64,000 bases of DNA from Pseudopyrenochaeta lycopersici (Eukaryota; Ascomycota; Dothideomycetes; Pleosporales; Pseudopyrenochaetaceae), in assembly GCA_003313425.1 (NCBI GenBank), contig NHZP01000086.1, forward strand, positions 62,001 to 126,000, given 5' to 3'. The notes beneath the pieces were generated by a model. The model worked only from the letters and a program-made list of their open reading frames with translations. It did not search any database and was not told the DNA's origin. A program made the translations under genes and the position numbers. Of this stretch, positions 9,630 to 20,770 are shown piece after piece. How positions within the stretch are numbered: position 1 is the stretch's first letter; each line of letters opens with the position of its first letter.

Positions 9630-12600
9630 ATGAGCTTAAAGAATCGTCGAAAGCGATTAGCTACTCATCTTGACGACACTGGACCGCAACAACGTCGTAG
9701 TAAACGATTATCGCAGCTTATTATCCAGGATGAGGACTCTCCTATCCAGCAAAGGTTTGATCTTAACGATACTAACGACGACGAGCTTTCAGAAGTTATC
9801 GCAGATCCCTCTATACGTACTGAGTTACAGCGTACCAACGATGACTCAATCTGGCTACCAGAAAGTCAGGGTGACGAGCCAGCCACTGCTCTAAAGTTTG
9901 ACTACAGTTGGGTTGATTGGGAGCGTATCTCAAGCTTTGCAACGCCTCTTAGTGATGTTAAAGTCACCCAGTGGGTGTGGAAATATGGGGTTCCTATAGA
10001 GCAGAAAGATCGAATGACTAAGGCGAGATTCTGGTTGTGCAAACCGTGTTACCTAAACGGGAAGGAGATTACCTACAACGTAACGAGAGGTGTCCAAAGC
10101 GTGCGCAAGCACATGGCACAGCACCACCCAAAGCTTGCAGAAGACGAGAGCCTAGAGGACTTTAAGCTTGCTAACTGGTTTCGTTCGTGTGGCCTTGACC
10201 CATCTCGAAGCGATCACCAACGCATTATTGCTCGATTAGTCCGAAATACCGACTTCGAGAGGATTAACCAAGCTCTAAGGAGGTGGGTGGTGAGGCGTAG
10301 GATCCCATTTCAGCGTGTTGATGACCCTGAATTCCTCGAATTTCTGGCCACGTTGCAACCACTAGTTCAAACCCCAAGGGCTATAAACAATAGGCGTACG
10401 ATTGCCCGGCGAGTGCTTGAAGATCTAAAATACCATCAGCGTGAGATAATACAGCTTTTGCAGCAAGCTCCAGGCATGATCCACCTCGCATTCGACTTGT
10501 GGACGTCACCAAACTTACATGCAGGCTTGTAGGTAACTTATATAACATAATTAGAAGGGCAGTTCCAGTTATATAATAACCGCTCGAGGGCAGTTATATT
10601 ATGTTATATAGTTATCTAAAATGCCAAGACTGGATTAGTAAGCCTTCGAAAAAGTGAGATGAGTGCATAAAGCTCAAAATACGTACTAAAAGTTATATAA
10701 TCTTCTTTATTAGGAAGTGTAGAGAGACTTAGGAGGACTTCTAGCACCAACACGGCCACGCTAGCTTCATCTCTCATTGCATTACTCTCCACCAGCACCT
10801 CCCTAGCCAAATCACCTGCCATTGTCCCTCCGTCCCTAGCTGTTAATCTAATCCAGCTCTTCAAACACTCACTCTGTTCAACAACCTCAGCGCCAAGTTG
10901 GTGTCGCTCCCATATTATTGTATGCCTGGCTCCGGAGAATACGCGTTTGCTTTCGGCACGCTGTTGCTGGATGTTAAAGCTAACAGCGAGGCGATTCGAC
11001 TCCTCTTCTACCTTTGGTTCTTTATTCGATATAATATGCAGGCCATGAGTTGTCCGGAGATGCAGGCGGAAGGCAGTTGCACTACTAAGTCCCTTTCTAC
11101 ACCGGTTGCAGTAAAAGATCTCTTGGTTCGAGTTACCACGCTGTGGTTTGCCTTCTGGAGGCTCATCTAATACAATCTAAAGTTTATCTACCTCCCGTGC
11201 TCTCCAGCGCCATTTTGTGGTATACCGACTTGGTGGTGCGTGTCCTTGCGGGCAAGCGTTAAGTCGTCAAAGTCGCGCGAATCAAGCTCGGAGATTGTTG
11301 AGACTTCGTCACTGGCTTCTTCTTGGGCTCGTTGAGAAGTCCTAGTTGTTCTTTGGGTGCTACCTATAGTGTATTTGAAAATACAGGTAGGGGCCAAAAA
11401 GATGTGGATGGCAGAGTGCAGATGTTACCTTTTTGGCAGGCCTCAGGGGTCGTACGGGACATAGAGTCCGCAGGCGACGTGCGCACAGACGGAATATGTG
11501 TAAATTAGCCCCTTTTGCAGGTTAGAATGGGCTCGAGCGTCCTTGACTAACCTGGCAACTTTGATACCTCACATCTCCATGCAGCGGCCAGCAACACCAA
11601 AAGTTACTGTAGAGTTATATAACTGTATAACTTAGGTAACATAACTGCCTGAGGCAGTTACAGTTATGTATTATGTAGTTATCTAACAATATAACTACAT
11701 AATATAACATAATTATTACCTGCATCCCTGCTTACATGCAGTTAATGGAGTAGTTGCTCACTTCGCTAACCGTGAGGGCACCAACTGTAAGCTTCTACTA
11801 GGCCTCTCACCGTTTTACGACTCTCACGAGGGCGTTAATATCGCCCAGGACGTATATCGAATTGCCAAGACATATGGAATTGTGGGCAAGCTTGGCTACT
11901 TTGTCCTTGACAATGCTAGGAACAACGATACAGCTATTGACGCGTTGGCAAAGCTTCTTAACGTTCCAGAGGCTTCATGGGCTCACCAGCGGCGATTACG
12001 TTGTATGGGCCATGTCATCAACTTGGTAGCGAGATCCCTCTTGTTTGGTGATCGAAAGGATATATATGAGGCCGAGAACCAGCTACTAAAGGACTCTCGC
12101 GATGAAGTAATGCTCTGGCAGTGCCAAGGACCTGTTGGAAAGATTCACAATGTTGTAAAATGGGTGCGTAAGAGCCCTCAGAGGCACGAGAGATGGCTGA
12201 AAGTTTGTGAGCGTGAGCGCAAGAAAAAGCTTATAAAGCCTTACCGCTTAGAGCTTGTACAGGACCAGCAGACGCGGTGGAACAGCACTTATCTTATGAT
12301 TGATCGCGCAGTGGAACTTATGGCTGAGGTTGACACATTCATCGACGACGAGAGCAACCGCTACTCTATAGCAGTTAGCAGCGGCAAGCGCGTTCAAAAA
12401 GGCAAAGACTCACTGTCATTGTGGGTATTTAAAAATCGCTTCACACACGACGATTGGGGCGTACTGCAAACTTTTCAAGGCCTCCTCCAGCCACTCTTTG
12501 AAGCAACAATGGCTCTGCAAGGCGACGCCAGCGCTGGCGATTTTGTAGGAGTTGGCTACGTCTTACCTACGCTTGAATGTATCCTCAGTCGTCTTGAGGA

Positions 12601-13399
12601 TGCTAAGGCTGAGTACGCTGGTCGCGATACGAGGATACACGCATTGCTCGAACATGGATGGGCGAAGGCAGATGAGTACTATTGCCTTATGGATCGCTCG
12701 CCAGCACTGGCAGCCGCCATTGTACTCGACCCACGCCGAAAGTGGCACTTTATTAACCGGCAATGGAAGCAGCAAGCAGGTAGAGCTTGGCTAAAGACTG
12801 CGAAGCAATCAGTGAGAGATCTGTGGCAGCGCGAGTATAAAGACTTGCCAGGCGAACTTGAAGCCACATCAACAAGATTACTAAGTAAAAAGCCACCTAT
12901 ATTGGGCGCACTAAGAACCTACCTCGCCGCTGCAATTGATGAGGATGATCCTATTGTTGCTACGACTGCAGATGAGTACGATGAGTGGATAAGTAAGCCG
13001 CGAGTACGCAGTGTTAATCCTATCAAGTACTGGCATTCCGCTGAGGTTCGTGGCCGTTATCCTCGCCTCGCCCGAATGGCGATTGATATCCTCTCTATCC
13101 CACCTATGAGCGACGAGCCAGAGAGGGCCTTCTCCCTTGCTGGTATCCTCCTTGATAAGCGGCGTCAAAGTATGAGTGTAGAGGTAATGGAGGCAAGCGA
13201 ACTGCTTGCAAACTGGGATGCGCAAGGGCTTATTACACTAGGGTCGCCAGCAGGCTTAGGCAACGATAAGAGCAACCGCGAAGTGGAGGATGAGGAGGGT
13301 AGCGAGCAGCTGACACCGAGTGCGACGCAGCTGAGCTTCTCGAGTACTTCGGCAGTAGGGGAGCTGGCTAATAGTCGTTTCTCAACACTAGAACTGTAG
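9630..13399 (+). pseudogene. hAT transposase, intact except for a nested insertion
   Basis: Nuclear cut-and-paste transposase. The first part (9630-10521) carries a BED-type zinc-finger region (FWLCKPCYLN ... VRKHMAQHHP) and leads into the catalytic block HLAFDLWTSPNLHA. The second part (from 11731) resumes with NGVVAHFANREG, GYFVLDNARNNDTA, RRLRCMGHVINL, DQQTRWNSTYLMIDR and the C-terminal dimerisation block YPRLARMAIDILSIPPMSDEPERAFSLAG. If the insertion and one 8 bp duplicate are skipped, the frame is continuous from ATG 9630 to TAG 13399. The insertion is thus the only lesion I see, and it occurred recently. Confidence 0.85.
10522..11730 (-). mobile_element. Non-autonomous hAT derivative inside hAT-3
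   Basis: 1209 bp inserted in the transposase gene and flanked by an 8 bp target duplication cttacatg (10514-10521 and 11731-11738). The termini are imperfect inverted repeats, caggcttgtaggtaac and its counterpart ttacctgcatccctg. On the minus strand, 11175-10616 is free of stops. It reads a zinc-finger segment (FYCNRCRKGLSSATAFRLHL, then RTTHGLH), C-x2-C-x12-H-x4-H, the layout of hAT BED-type N-termini. A short upstream exon-like stretch (from about 11460) starts ATG TCC CGT. The catalytic DLWTS core is absent. I infer an internally deleted copy of a different hAT family. Confidence 0.7.
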
Positions 13400-13715
13400 C
13401 GACAGTTAGCAGCGATTGCGAGCTCTGATTTTTCCTTCAAATAAACTAAGCAATTTTTATATACAGGCGTTAATAGGATAGGAAATCCTATTCAAGAGAG
13501 CTTGGCTTAATAATATATAGTATAGCCTGTGCGCTGCCTATACAACTTTCCTAAAACAGGAATTAGGAATAGCTAAGATTTACGAGATTTTCACAGTTTA
13601 TATAGTAAATACCTAGTCAATAGAACAAGAACCAGTTCTTGGCCATAAACGTCGTTCGGACGATGAACGATCGTTCAAAACGATCGTTCGGGGAAACGAA
13701 CGATGTCCAGGTCTG

Positions 13716-13900
13716 TGGATGAGACAGCTACGGGTCAGGCCTGGAGGTCCTGGTAATGAAATATAACGGGAAGCGATCATTAGAATCGTGGTACAGAGCA
13801 TTGGCGCTTGTGCAATGAGAGTATACTGTGATCTGCGAACTTCACGCTCATTGATCGTGATAGCGGGACAAAATGGGGCGAAATTTCGATAAAACCTGTC
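13716..13900. other. Flank between hAT-3 and the truncated Zn2Cys6 gene
   Basis: No gene recognised. It should have held more of the transcription-factor gene to its right if that gene were whole. Confidence 0.4.
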
Positions 13901-14575
13901 TCACATTAACTTCAGTCTTCGTTCTGCAAAGGATACCAGACTAACGCATCTATATAACTTATTGCTTCTTGCGCAGAAAGCCATCCCTGTCGTACAAATG
14001 GAATTTGGCTCCACGTAGAAATCGTGTCTTTGTTTGCTTGTAACAAATCCAGAGTTCTCCGTGGGTGATAGGATGTCTGACACCGATTGTTTATTTCCGG
14101 ATCCCGCGGGAATCGGAGGAGAGGAAGTGCTAAATGGTCTTTCTATTGGACTGCCTTCGCCATCACTGGCTCGATTGAGAGATTCTCTCGTTCCATCTCG
14201 ACCCAAAGTCTGTTCTAGTAGTGATGGCTGTGCATCACTCACAACCTCGACAGGTGACGTATCGTTAGCAGACACTTGTCGCTGGCTATCGGTCATTTCT
14301 GGCCCGTCATCATTCATTTGCGGTCTTTGTTCTTCTTGGGTTCCATGCTCGGTTGCATACGCATACTGCGCCGGTTGCAACCATCGGGGCGGGACCCGGC
14401 GTTTCCGCTTTTGCTTCAAGCTTTCAAAAATGCACTCCTGGTGCTCCCGCTCGCATTTGGCACAAGGTGGCTCTGTATCAATAACGCACCGTACCTTCTG
14501 TAGCCGGCATGGGACACAAGCTACGTAACCACGCCTGTAACGACGTGCCGGTGTGGAATCGGATATGGTCGGCAT
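13901..14575 (-). pseudogene. Zn2Cys6 transcription factor, N-terminal fragment
   Basis: ATG at 14575 (MPTISDSTPARRYRRGY). Residues about 18-50 form a Zn(II)2Cys6 DNA-binding cluster, CVPCRLQKVRC then CAKCEREHQEC (C-x2-C-x6-C-x7-C-x2-C-x6-C), followed by the basic stretch KQKRKRRVPPRW and a low-complexity acidic/Ser region. The frame ends after about 224 residues with no middle-homology (fungal_trans) domain, although such factors are usually 500-900 residues. The missing part cannot lie downstream, because hAT-3 begins within 190 bases and its other flank is unrelated. Likely a truncated gene. It is divergent from the hydrolase at 15046, with a 470 bp shared upstream region. Confidence 0.7.
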
Positions 14576-15045
14576 TTTGATAAAAAGTAAAAGATTACAA
14601 GACGGTTCGATAAGAGCTGTTGAATATGCTGAAGTACCTAAAGGAGGTATGTTCTGATCCGAGTTCGGACTTTGGGGTTGAGTTAAAAAGCCGAAAAACA
14701 GCAACAGCCGCTCTTATCCGATTTATCCGATGGAGTGAGCCGAATGATCGGCGTACGAAACGCGTCAATTTTCGTAAGGGTATCCCTGTACCTAGTAGTC
14801 CCGAACGCTTTGATTGACCCATTCCACTAAGAGGCCCCCAATTGCAACATTCTGCTCAAGCTACAAATTAGGGAAACACACTTCATGTCCGGTACTGGAC
14901 CGCCCATCAAACAGACGGGGAATTTCTCAAATGCACTGTTCCGGAGATTGGTTTTGATCTACTTGTAAATGCTAAGTAAAAGCATCGTACTACGGTGCCT
15001 GCTGAGATACAGATACTAACGGAATCAGACCACATCCACGTAGAG
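14576..15045. promoter_or_regulatory. Shared upstream region of divergent TF and hydrolase genes
   Basis: 470 bp between two divergent starts. It contains several tccga/tcgga half-sites (for example near 14660 and 14715-14745) of the kind Zn2Cys6 factors often bind. A tacctagtagtccc stretch at about 14790 recurs at about 8070. Regulation by the neighbouring factor is only a guess. Confidence 0.3.
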
Positions 15046-16061
15046 ATGGAGCAACTTTTGGAAATCAAAGTTAACAAATGTCAAGCTTCACAGCTTGTTC
15101 TGCGACAAGAACAGAATACGCTCTATGAGGCAGCTACGAATGCCGAAAAATCTTTTCTTGATTATAGCAAAGTAGATGAATTTCGTGCTGCAATGGACGC
15201 AGCGTATCCTCGGTGGTTTAATCCCACTGTACGAGTGGTCGAAATTCCCTCAAGCCATGCCAATCATAAAATACAATCTCGCTGTATAGCTCCAGATAAT
15301 GCCAAGCCTGAAGGTCTTTGGCTGCATTTCCATGGCGGTACGTCACATAATTGCCTTTTTCTTTAAAGTCGAACAGGTTTTCGTACCTTAAGTCCCTCGA
15401 TTGAACTCTTAATTCGTGGTTTTTACTTACTCTGGATCTAGGTGGCTTTGTCGCTGGGTCTAGTGACACGTGCGACCAGTACCTTACTTTTCTAGCGAAT
15501 AAATTACGACTCATTCTTGTATCTGTTCGCTATCGACTCGCGCCTGAATATCCATGGCCAGCAGGCGGAGATGATTGTGTTGATGCTGCATTATATGTAC
15601 TTTCGGAACAAGGTTCTCGTGTACTTGGCAGCCGACTACGATTTCTCGGCGGGGAAAGTGCAGGCGGGCATCTCACAGTTTGGACCGCAATAGCTCTAAG
15701 GGACAAGGGAATCGACATTAGGAACAGACTAGATGGCTTGATTTGTTCCTATGGCATTTATGACCTAACTTATACCCCGTCTATTCTTACTCATCAAGGG
15801 AATCTTCTTCGTTGGTGCAAGTCACTAATGGGAATGATGGACGCTACATTCCCTAGAAATTCGCAAGACCGGAAAAATGCTAAGTACTCGCCACTTTACG
15901 CAAGTTTGAGAGATTTACCACCAGCGATGTTCTTAGCTGGGAGTGTAGATCCACTACAGGATGATTCAGTATTCATGGCTACTAAATGGCATATGGCTGG
16001 TAATAAAGTAAGGTTAAAAATCGTAGCAGAGGGATTCTGTCAGATTACACAAGTGCTGTAA
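15046..16061 (+). CDS. Alpha/beta-hydrolase fold-3 protein, catalytic His apparently lost
   Basis: Esterase/lipase-like protein of the HSL group. ATG 15046; exon 1 15046-15337, intron 15338-15441, exon 2 15442-16061, which restores the oxyanion motif HFHGGGFVAG across the splice. The product is 303 residues. Visible landmarks are YRLAPEYPWPAGGDD, the nucleophile motif GGESAGGHLT, and the acid region GSVDPLQDDS. At the C-terminus the family's usual His-containing block (CHAF-like) reads GFCQITQVL and then stops, so the catalytic His is Gln or missing. The protein is some 40 residues short of the usual 340-350. It may be inactive or at the start of decay. An ATG further upstream is not supported. 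Confidence 0.6.
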
Positions 16062-16639
16062 GGCCTGTTAGATATAAAAGATAAACTCAGAAGTACTACA
16101 CAGGAAAGGGCGATTAATAGAAGGACCGATACCACGGCCTTCGGAACCTCCGGAAGCAAAGCAGTCATAGAAAGGAGGGGAGAGAACACAGAATCAATCA
16201 ATCACGTTCATCATCAAAATTCATCAAAGATCAAGCCAAATAGTCCTTGAATCTGACAGAGATACACGTGAGCTTGCTCTTGAGGGCTAGGAGAAGATAG
16301 GATAAAGCTTCATTAATAACCATGTTAATTCTATGCTAGATAGGCTGAGAGATTACATTACAATAGATGGTCAAATGACTGGTTGGTAACCTCGCGCAAG
16401 AGCGCTCTGTTTTGACAGCTGCAACACCAAAAAAAGATAGAAATAGCTAAATATACTGCCTCGCCTTGTGAGCAACCCAGCTTGTTACAATCTACTTGAA
16501 AAATGCTCAATTGACCTCCTCTCCATTGTAATTTGTGTGTGTGTGTTGAGGGACGCCAAGGCATTTTGCGGTGCGACCTCTTTTGGCGCCCGCGTGCCTA
16601 GGCAGGTCAGGCCCCAAGTCGGCCGCTAGGCCATTCTGC
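16062..16639. other. Intergenic, no gene recognised
   Basis: Downstream of the hydrolase. It holds a tgtgtgtgtg microsatellite near 16537 and no recognisable frame. Duplication A copy 2 begins at about 16640. Confidence 0.4.
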
Positions 16640-17083
16640 CGACCCTTGTCCAAAGTATGTTGGCATTGCCAAGGCGCGGCGCATCTAGGCTGGGCCCCAC
16701 TCTAGCCGGTGGAACGTAACTTTAATGTGACTCTGGACCGCCATGCTCGGAACTCCGTGTGTGCGCCAAGCGTCTCGCGGAGTGCTGAAGTGAAAGGACG
16801 CATTGCAGGACTCGGACCGAGGGTTGCCGACCATGTTCCGCATGACTGTATGTGAAGACTGGATAGGTTGTGAGACGATCGGATGGGGTCATTGGTAGGA
16901 GCGTCGTGATACTCTCCGAAGGGGCTAGCGCTGTATTTGTCAGCGTGCACCTACCATGGACTTGTCGTCCTGGTGGTGCCCGCTTTCTCTGCCTGCGCTC
17001 CGCTTCCACAATGCTCTTGTCCATGATTGTGAATTTCTCCCCATCAGCTAGAGATCCCCAACTTTTTTTCGGTGTTGGATTTA
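16640..17083. repeat. Segmental duplication A, copy 2
   Basis: Shares with copy 3 (26850-27295) both the part also found in copy 1 and a further 220 bp (gctagcgctgtatttgtcagc to ctagagatccccaac). The match ends at ggtgttggattTA, exactly the TA at which the Tc1 element at 17084 begins. Confidence 0.7.
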
Positions 17084-18433
17084 CAGTGACCCCGCAAAAG
17101 TTTCCGCCGCGCACGCACAAGCCACCCTCTCAAGCACATGTACACCAAACTTCAACTCCATATATCTCAGCCAAAATATTATATAATTAGTTTTTTTTTG
17201 GGCCAAAAGTTGCATAGATGATCAATATTTGGTTTGCCATCCTCGCGCCTTTTTACATGCAGCAATTCGTTGCCGCATACTCAAGATGAGGCGCTTGATG
17301 AGCTTGGCTGGGATGCGCCGCCAGCACTCTTTCAATGCACTGCAAAAGCCATCCCACTCTTCTATAGCTTGGCTGTAATTGTTATATTGTGGATAGAATT
17401 TGTACATGCGCTTCTTCAGGTACCACCAGAGGTGCTCAATTGGGTTGAGATCAGGTGAGTATGCTGGCCATTTGATGGTGGTGATGTGGTGCTCGCGCAG
17501 GAACTCACGCGTCGCTGCAGCTGTGTGTATGCGCGCGTTATCCTGCATAAATAGCTGAGAACGACGCCAAGATGGCAGAAGCCCTTTGGTCAAGGCCTTA
17601 ATGTAACTTTTGGCGGAGTACCCATACTTTGGAGCATCGAAATCACGCTCTATTATGACTAGAGGACTTCTCCGGGCACAACCACGTTCATCCAACCATA
17701 TTGAACCCTATACCATTTGTGACACCTTTTTACCGCAGCCATAGGTTTGGAGCATTATTGTCTTCCATTTCTCTTGTGAATTTCGAAAAACCCACTCTTG
17801 GTTTTGCCCTGAGCCCATCTGAACTAAGCATTCGTCAGAGAACTTGAGCGTGCGCCGATGCCATGGGAATTGAGAGTACTCCTTGCAGAACTTGAGGCGC
17901 CTCAACGCATCCCCGCGATGGAGCTTAGGACGCTTTTTACAAGGAGATTTGGTGAGGCCTTGTCTTTTGAGGTATCGGGATAGTGTGCTAGAGCTGGGCG
18001 GCTTTGAAGAGGTGCCATCTGGATTCACAACCACTGCCACTTCAGCTAGCTCTTTGTACTCAATTTTTGGCTGCGCACGTGCTTTGCGATAGATGATCTT
18101 CTTTTGATGAAGCAATAGTATAGGTGGTCGGCCGCTGCGAGGTTTATCTGCAGTTGTGCCTGTTTGGCGATATTTCTTCCTGAGGTCGCGTATAGCGCGT
18201 TCACTCCGGCCATACGCGTCAGCAACTTGAGCAACTGTAGAACCACCATGCAGCATCCCAATAATTTGATCTCGCTGCTGGACTGTTAAATTAGGGCCTC
18301 TGCGCGCATTTTGGTCTATTTCTTGTAAAATTTGGCGTTGTGGTGGCATAGTTATGATACTTGAAAGTTGAGAAGGAGATGTTGTGAGGGAACGCGTCGC
18401 GCTAGTGCGGCGGAAACTTTTGCGGGGTCACTG
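17084..18433 (-). mobile_element. Tc1/mariner element
   Basis: 1350 bp with terminal inverted repeats (cagtgaccccgcaaaagttt at 17084, complement ending at 18433; about 27 bp match) and a TA on each side (17082-17083, 18434-18435). It contains one transposase gene on the minus strand. It sits exactly between duplication A copy 2 and duplication B copy 2. Confidence 0.9.
17222..18349 (-). pseudogene. Tc1/mariner transposase with one in-frame TAG
   Basis: ATG 18349 (MPPQRQILQEID). An N-terminal helix-turn-helix (LTVQQRDQIIGMLHGGSTVA ...) and basic linker (KPRSGRPP) precede the DDE catalytic domain. Its Asp and Glu residues are seen in KFSDECLVQ, MQDNARIHTA and PDLNPIEHLWW. A single TAG at 17708-17710 interrupts the frame (SQMV-stop-GSIWLDERG), where the family normally has Trp. 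The frame is otherwise open from 18349 to 17222. TGG to TAG is a G-to-A change, that is C-to-T in CpA on the other strand. Confidence 0.85.
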
Positions 18434-19797
18434 TAGTAGTCCCAAGCTGCCAAGCGACATGCTAGGTACTAAACACTCATATAGCCTCAATAGCTCGATA
18501 TCTGTTCTGCAAAGCTCTTTGCGACACATTTGCTTTAGGTGCTATGACTTCGAAGCCGTGAATGCAACCCGCATAGATGTGCAGCTCGCAGCTGATGCCC
18601 GCCAGAAAGAGCATCTTAGCATATGCAAGGCACTCATTGCGGAAGATGTCCAGCTCCCCAACATCAATGAATGTAGGTGGTAGGCCAGCAGCATTCTCCA
18701 TCCTAGCTGGTGCTGCAGATGGCCTAACACTCTCTGTGCCCCGACTGGATCCCAGAATTGAATCCCAGCCGATGCGGTTGTCTTCTGCCTTCCAGGCAGC
18801 TATATCGTTGACCAATGGATCTGGATCGATGTTTCGATCGTCTAGCATAGGATAGACGAGAATTTGCTTGGCAATTCGAGGCCCTCTATGCTCAAGATTA
18901 TAATGCTACCACTGCGTCAGCGATATGGGTTGTATTACGGGCTGGCATACCTGCCACTAATGCTGCTGCAAGGCCACCTCCGCCACTGTCTCCCATCACT
19001 GCTATTCTTCCAGTATCCACACCAAACTCCGAGGCATGGTGAAACATATAGAGCAGTGCTCTATGCGCATCATCAACATTGGTAGGATACTGCGCTTCGG
19101 GTGCCAGGCGATAATCTGGCGCGAAGAATGGTACACCCGTCTGCGCCACTATCGTGCCCACGATGCCATCGTACACATCGAGTCCACCACCAGCGACGTA
19201 TCCTCCACCATGAAGGTACAGAACACCAGGACCTCCGTTCCGCAAATCTGCTCTCTCGTATAAACGGCAATTGATTTGGTAACCATCGCTGCCAGCCACC
19301 GCAACGTCCTTTCTTATTATGTCCTTCGGCAGAGGGGGTGACATCTTACTCAACATGGTGGCAAACATGAAGCGCCGCCCTTCGATGTCATTTAATTTGG
19401 GTGGATCTAATGGTGATGGGTGCGGCGCTGCAGAGGAGCCCTGCTTGAGGATGGCTTGGATATCGGGGTCTAGCGTGAATGACATCGTATGGAAACATCA
19501 ATTGTGAATGTATGGAAGCAGTACAGGGAGGATGAAGTTCGGGAATTAAGAGAGATAGAGGAAAAGGAAACGGCATTTATAAACGTCCACCTGATATATC
19601 CTAATCTCTTATTCCGAGATCCTAGACCAGGTCCACCATAGACCAATTGCTGAACCTCTCTCTAATCCGATGCACAGCCCATCGCTTTAGATAGACAGCA
19701 ATGGGTCTCTGACGTTTTAAAATACCACCATCCACGATCGGGCGATATCCCTTGCTGGTATAAGTCGCAGACTAAAGCCCCTACCTGAAGGCACAGA
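18434..19797. repeat. Segmental duplication B, copy 2
   Basis: Same-orientation duplicate of 8062-9407. It carries the better preserved esterase and its upstream region. Beyond 19797 it continues into sequence that has an inverted partner at 22210-22525. Confidence 0.75.
18477..19485 (-). CDS. Alpha/beta-hydrolase fold-3 esterase, copy B2
   Basis: ATG 19485. The first segment reads to about 18951 with YLHGGGYVAGG, PFFAPDYRLAPEAQYP and MGDSGGGGLAAALVA. The second reads from 18890 to the stop at 18477 with RGPRIAKQILVYPMLDD, FIDVGELDIFRNE and AGCIHGFEV. The catalytic Ser, Asp and His are therefore all present. The 60 bp between the halves (18891-18950) has GT and AG ends and an intron-like length, but splicing there leaves the frame off by one. 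Either an unusual splice is used or the gene is already dead. The same feature exists in copy B1, so it predates the duplication. Total about 310 residues. Confidence 0.6.
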
Positions 19798-19985
19798 GAT
19801 AATCCAGTAGAGAGTCTAGAGGCTTGATCGCCAGAGCCCCAATATTCGCCCCAATGCATGACTATCATCATTCTATGGCATAGGTGTATCCCACAGCCCG
19901 CTGCTCGGTACTCCGAGTCGACAGATGAGTCACTTGACAAACAATATGAATTGGCCGGAAAGGGCCGAGCAACTGATGAATGATG
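19686..19985. repeat. Inverted repeat C, left arm
   Basis: About 300 bp that returns in reverse complement at 22210-22525. Shared marks are gataagtcgcag-type sequence near 19765, gagagtctagaggcttgatc and ggtactccgag(t/c)cgac. The arms differ at perhaps one base in ten. The NmrA-like gene at 20771-21818 lies between them. Confidence 0.65.
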
Positions 19986-20770
19986 GACAACTGCATCACC
20001 AAGGTCCGAAGCTCCATTGACTGTGATAGTATTGGCAGCACAACTGATTGGATGGGCTTTTTCAGAAATTGATAATTCTCTCCAGGCAGCCTTTGTCGGA
20101 CCCTTGCCAGACAAGCCTCACAGTTACGTGATCTTTCTTTCGAGATGGAAACGGTTGCATGCACGGGCCTAGCATGTTCAAGGCGCTATCTTGGCTCCTG
20201 CATTGGTAATCACTTCAACATCGGCGCTATGTCCCCGCGTAACTAGGTGTTAATGGAGCTAGTTGCATTTGCGCATTGATGTCCACTCTGAGACATGGCG
20301 GAGGGAATTGCCAAGCGGAAGAGGGGTTCGGATGATCCGATGGCCCGAAGGCTACATCCCTACTACTACCAAGCTTTGCCCCGTACTACGTTGGTCTCGA
20401 GTACGCAAGCTTGCAGATGCCATCAGGTTTGTTCTAATTTGGTCCATTCCGCGAGTTTGTATTGGCCGAGTAGATCTTGCTGATCAATCGGAGGATCGAA
20501 TGGATCAGTATTGAGTACGGGGCTCTTGCACTTACAGCCCTGGCACGACATTGCTATTTTCATCCGTAGGCCGAGCATTTTTATGTTTTCCTTAGCTTAG
20601 AACTGGAGAAAACATCCGCAATTCCGCGTTGTATTAGCTTGTCGTAAGATAAATAGCGATCAAAGTCGTTGCAGTAGACCATTGCAACAACACAAACCTA
20701 TTTTTTGTGACAAAGCCTCAAAACTCCAAAATAGCATCTGCTGTTCCATACTTGATTTTAATCCATTAAA
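19986..20770. other. Upstream region of the NmrA-like gene
   Basis: No gene recognised. A short frame at 20295-20483 begins MAEGIAKRKRGSDDP and matches nothing I know. The promoter of the gene at 20771 should lie in the last few hundred bases. Confidence 0.4.

Larger units (their letters stand above)
9408..13715 (+). mobile_element. hAT transposon (hAT-3) with a nested element
   Basis: Bounded by a perfect 20 bp terminal inverted repeat, cagacctggacatcgttcgt, at 9408-9427 and its complement ending at 13715. The subterminal regions are dense in acgatcgttcg motifs on both ends, as transposase-binding arrays often are. The flanking 8-mers (aggcacag and tggatgag) do not match, so there is no target-site duplication. 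The left flank is duplication B and the right flank is a truncated transcription-factor gene. The element is 4308 bp including the 1209 bp insertion at 10522-11730. Confidence 0.8.
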
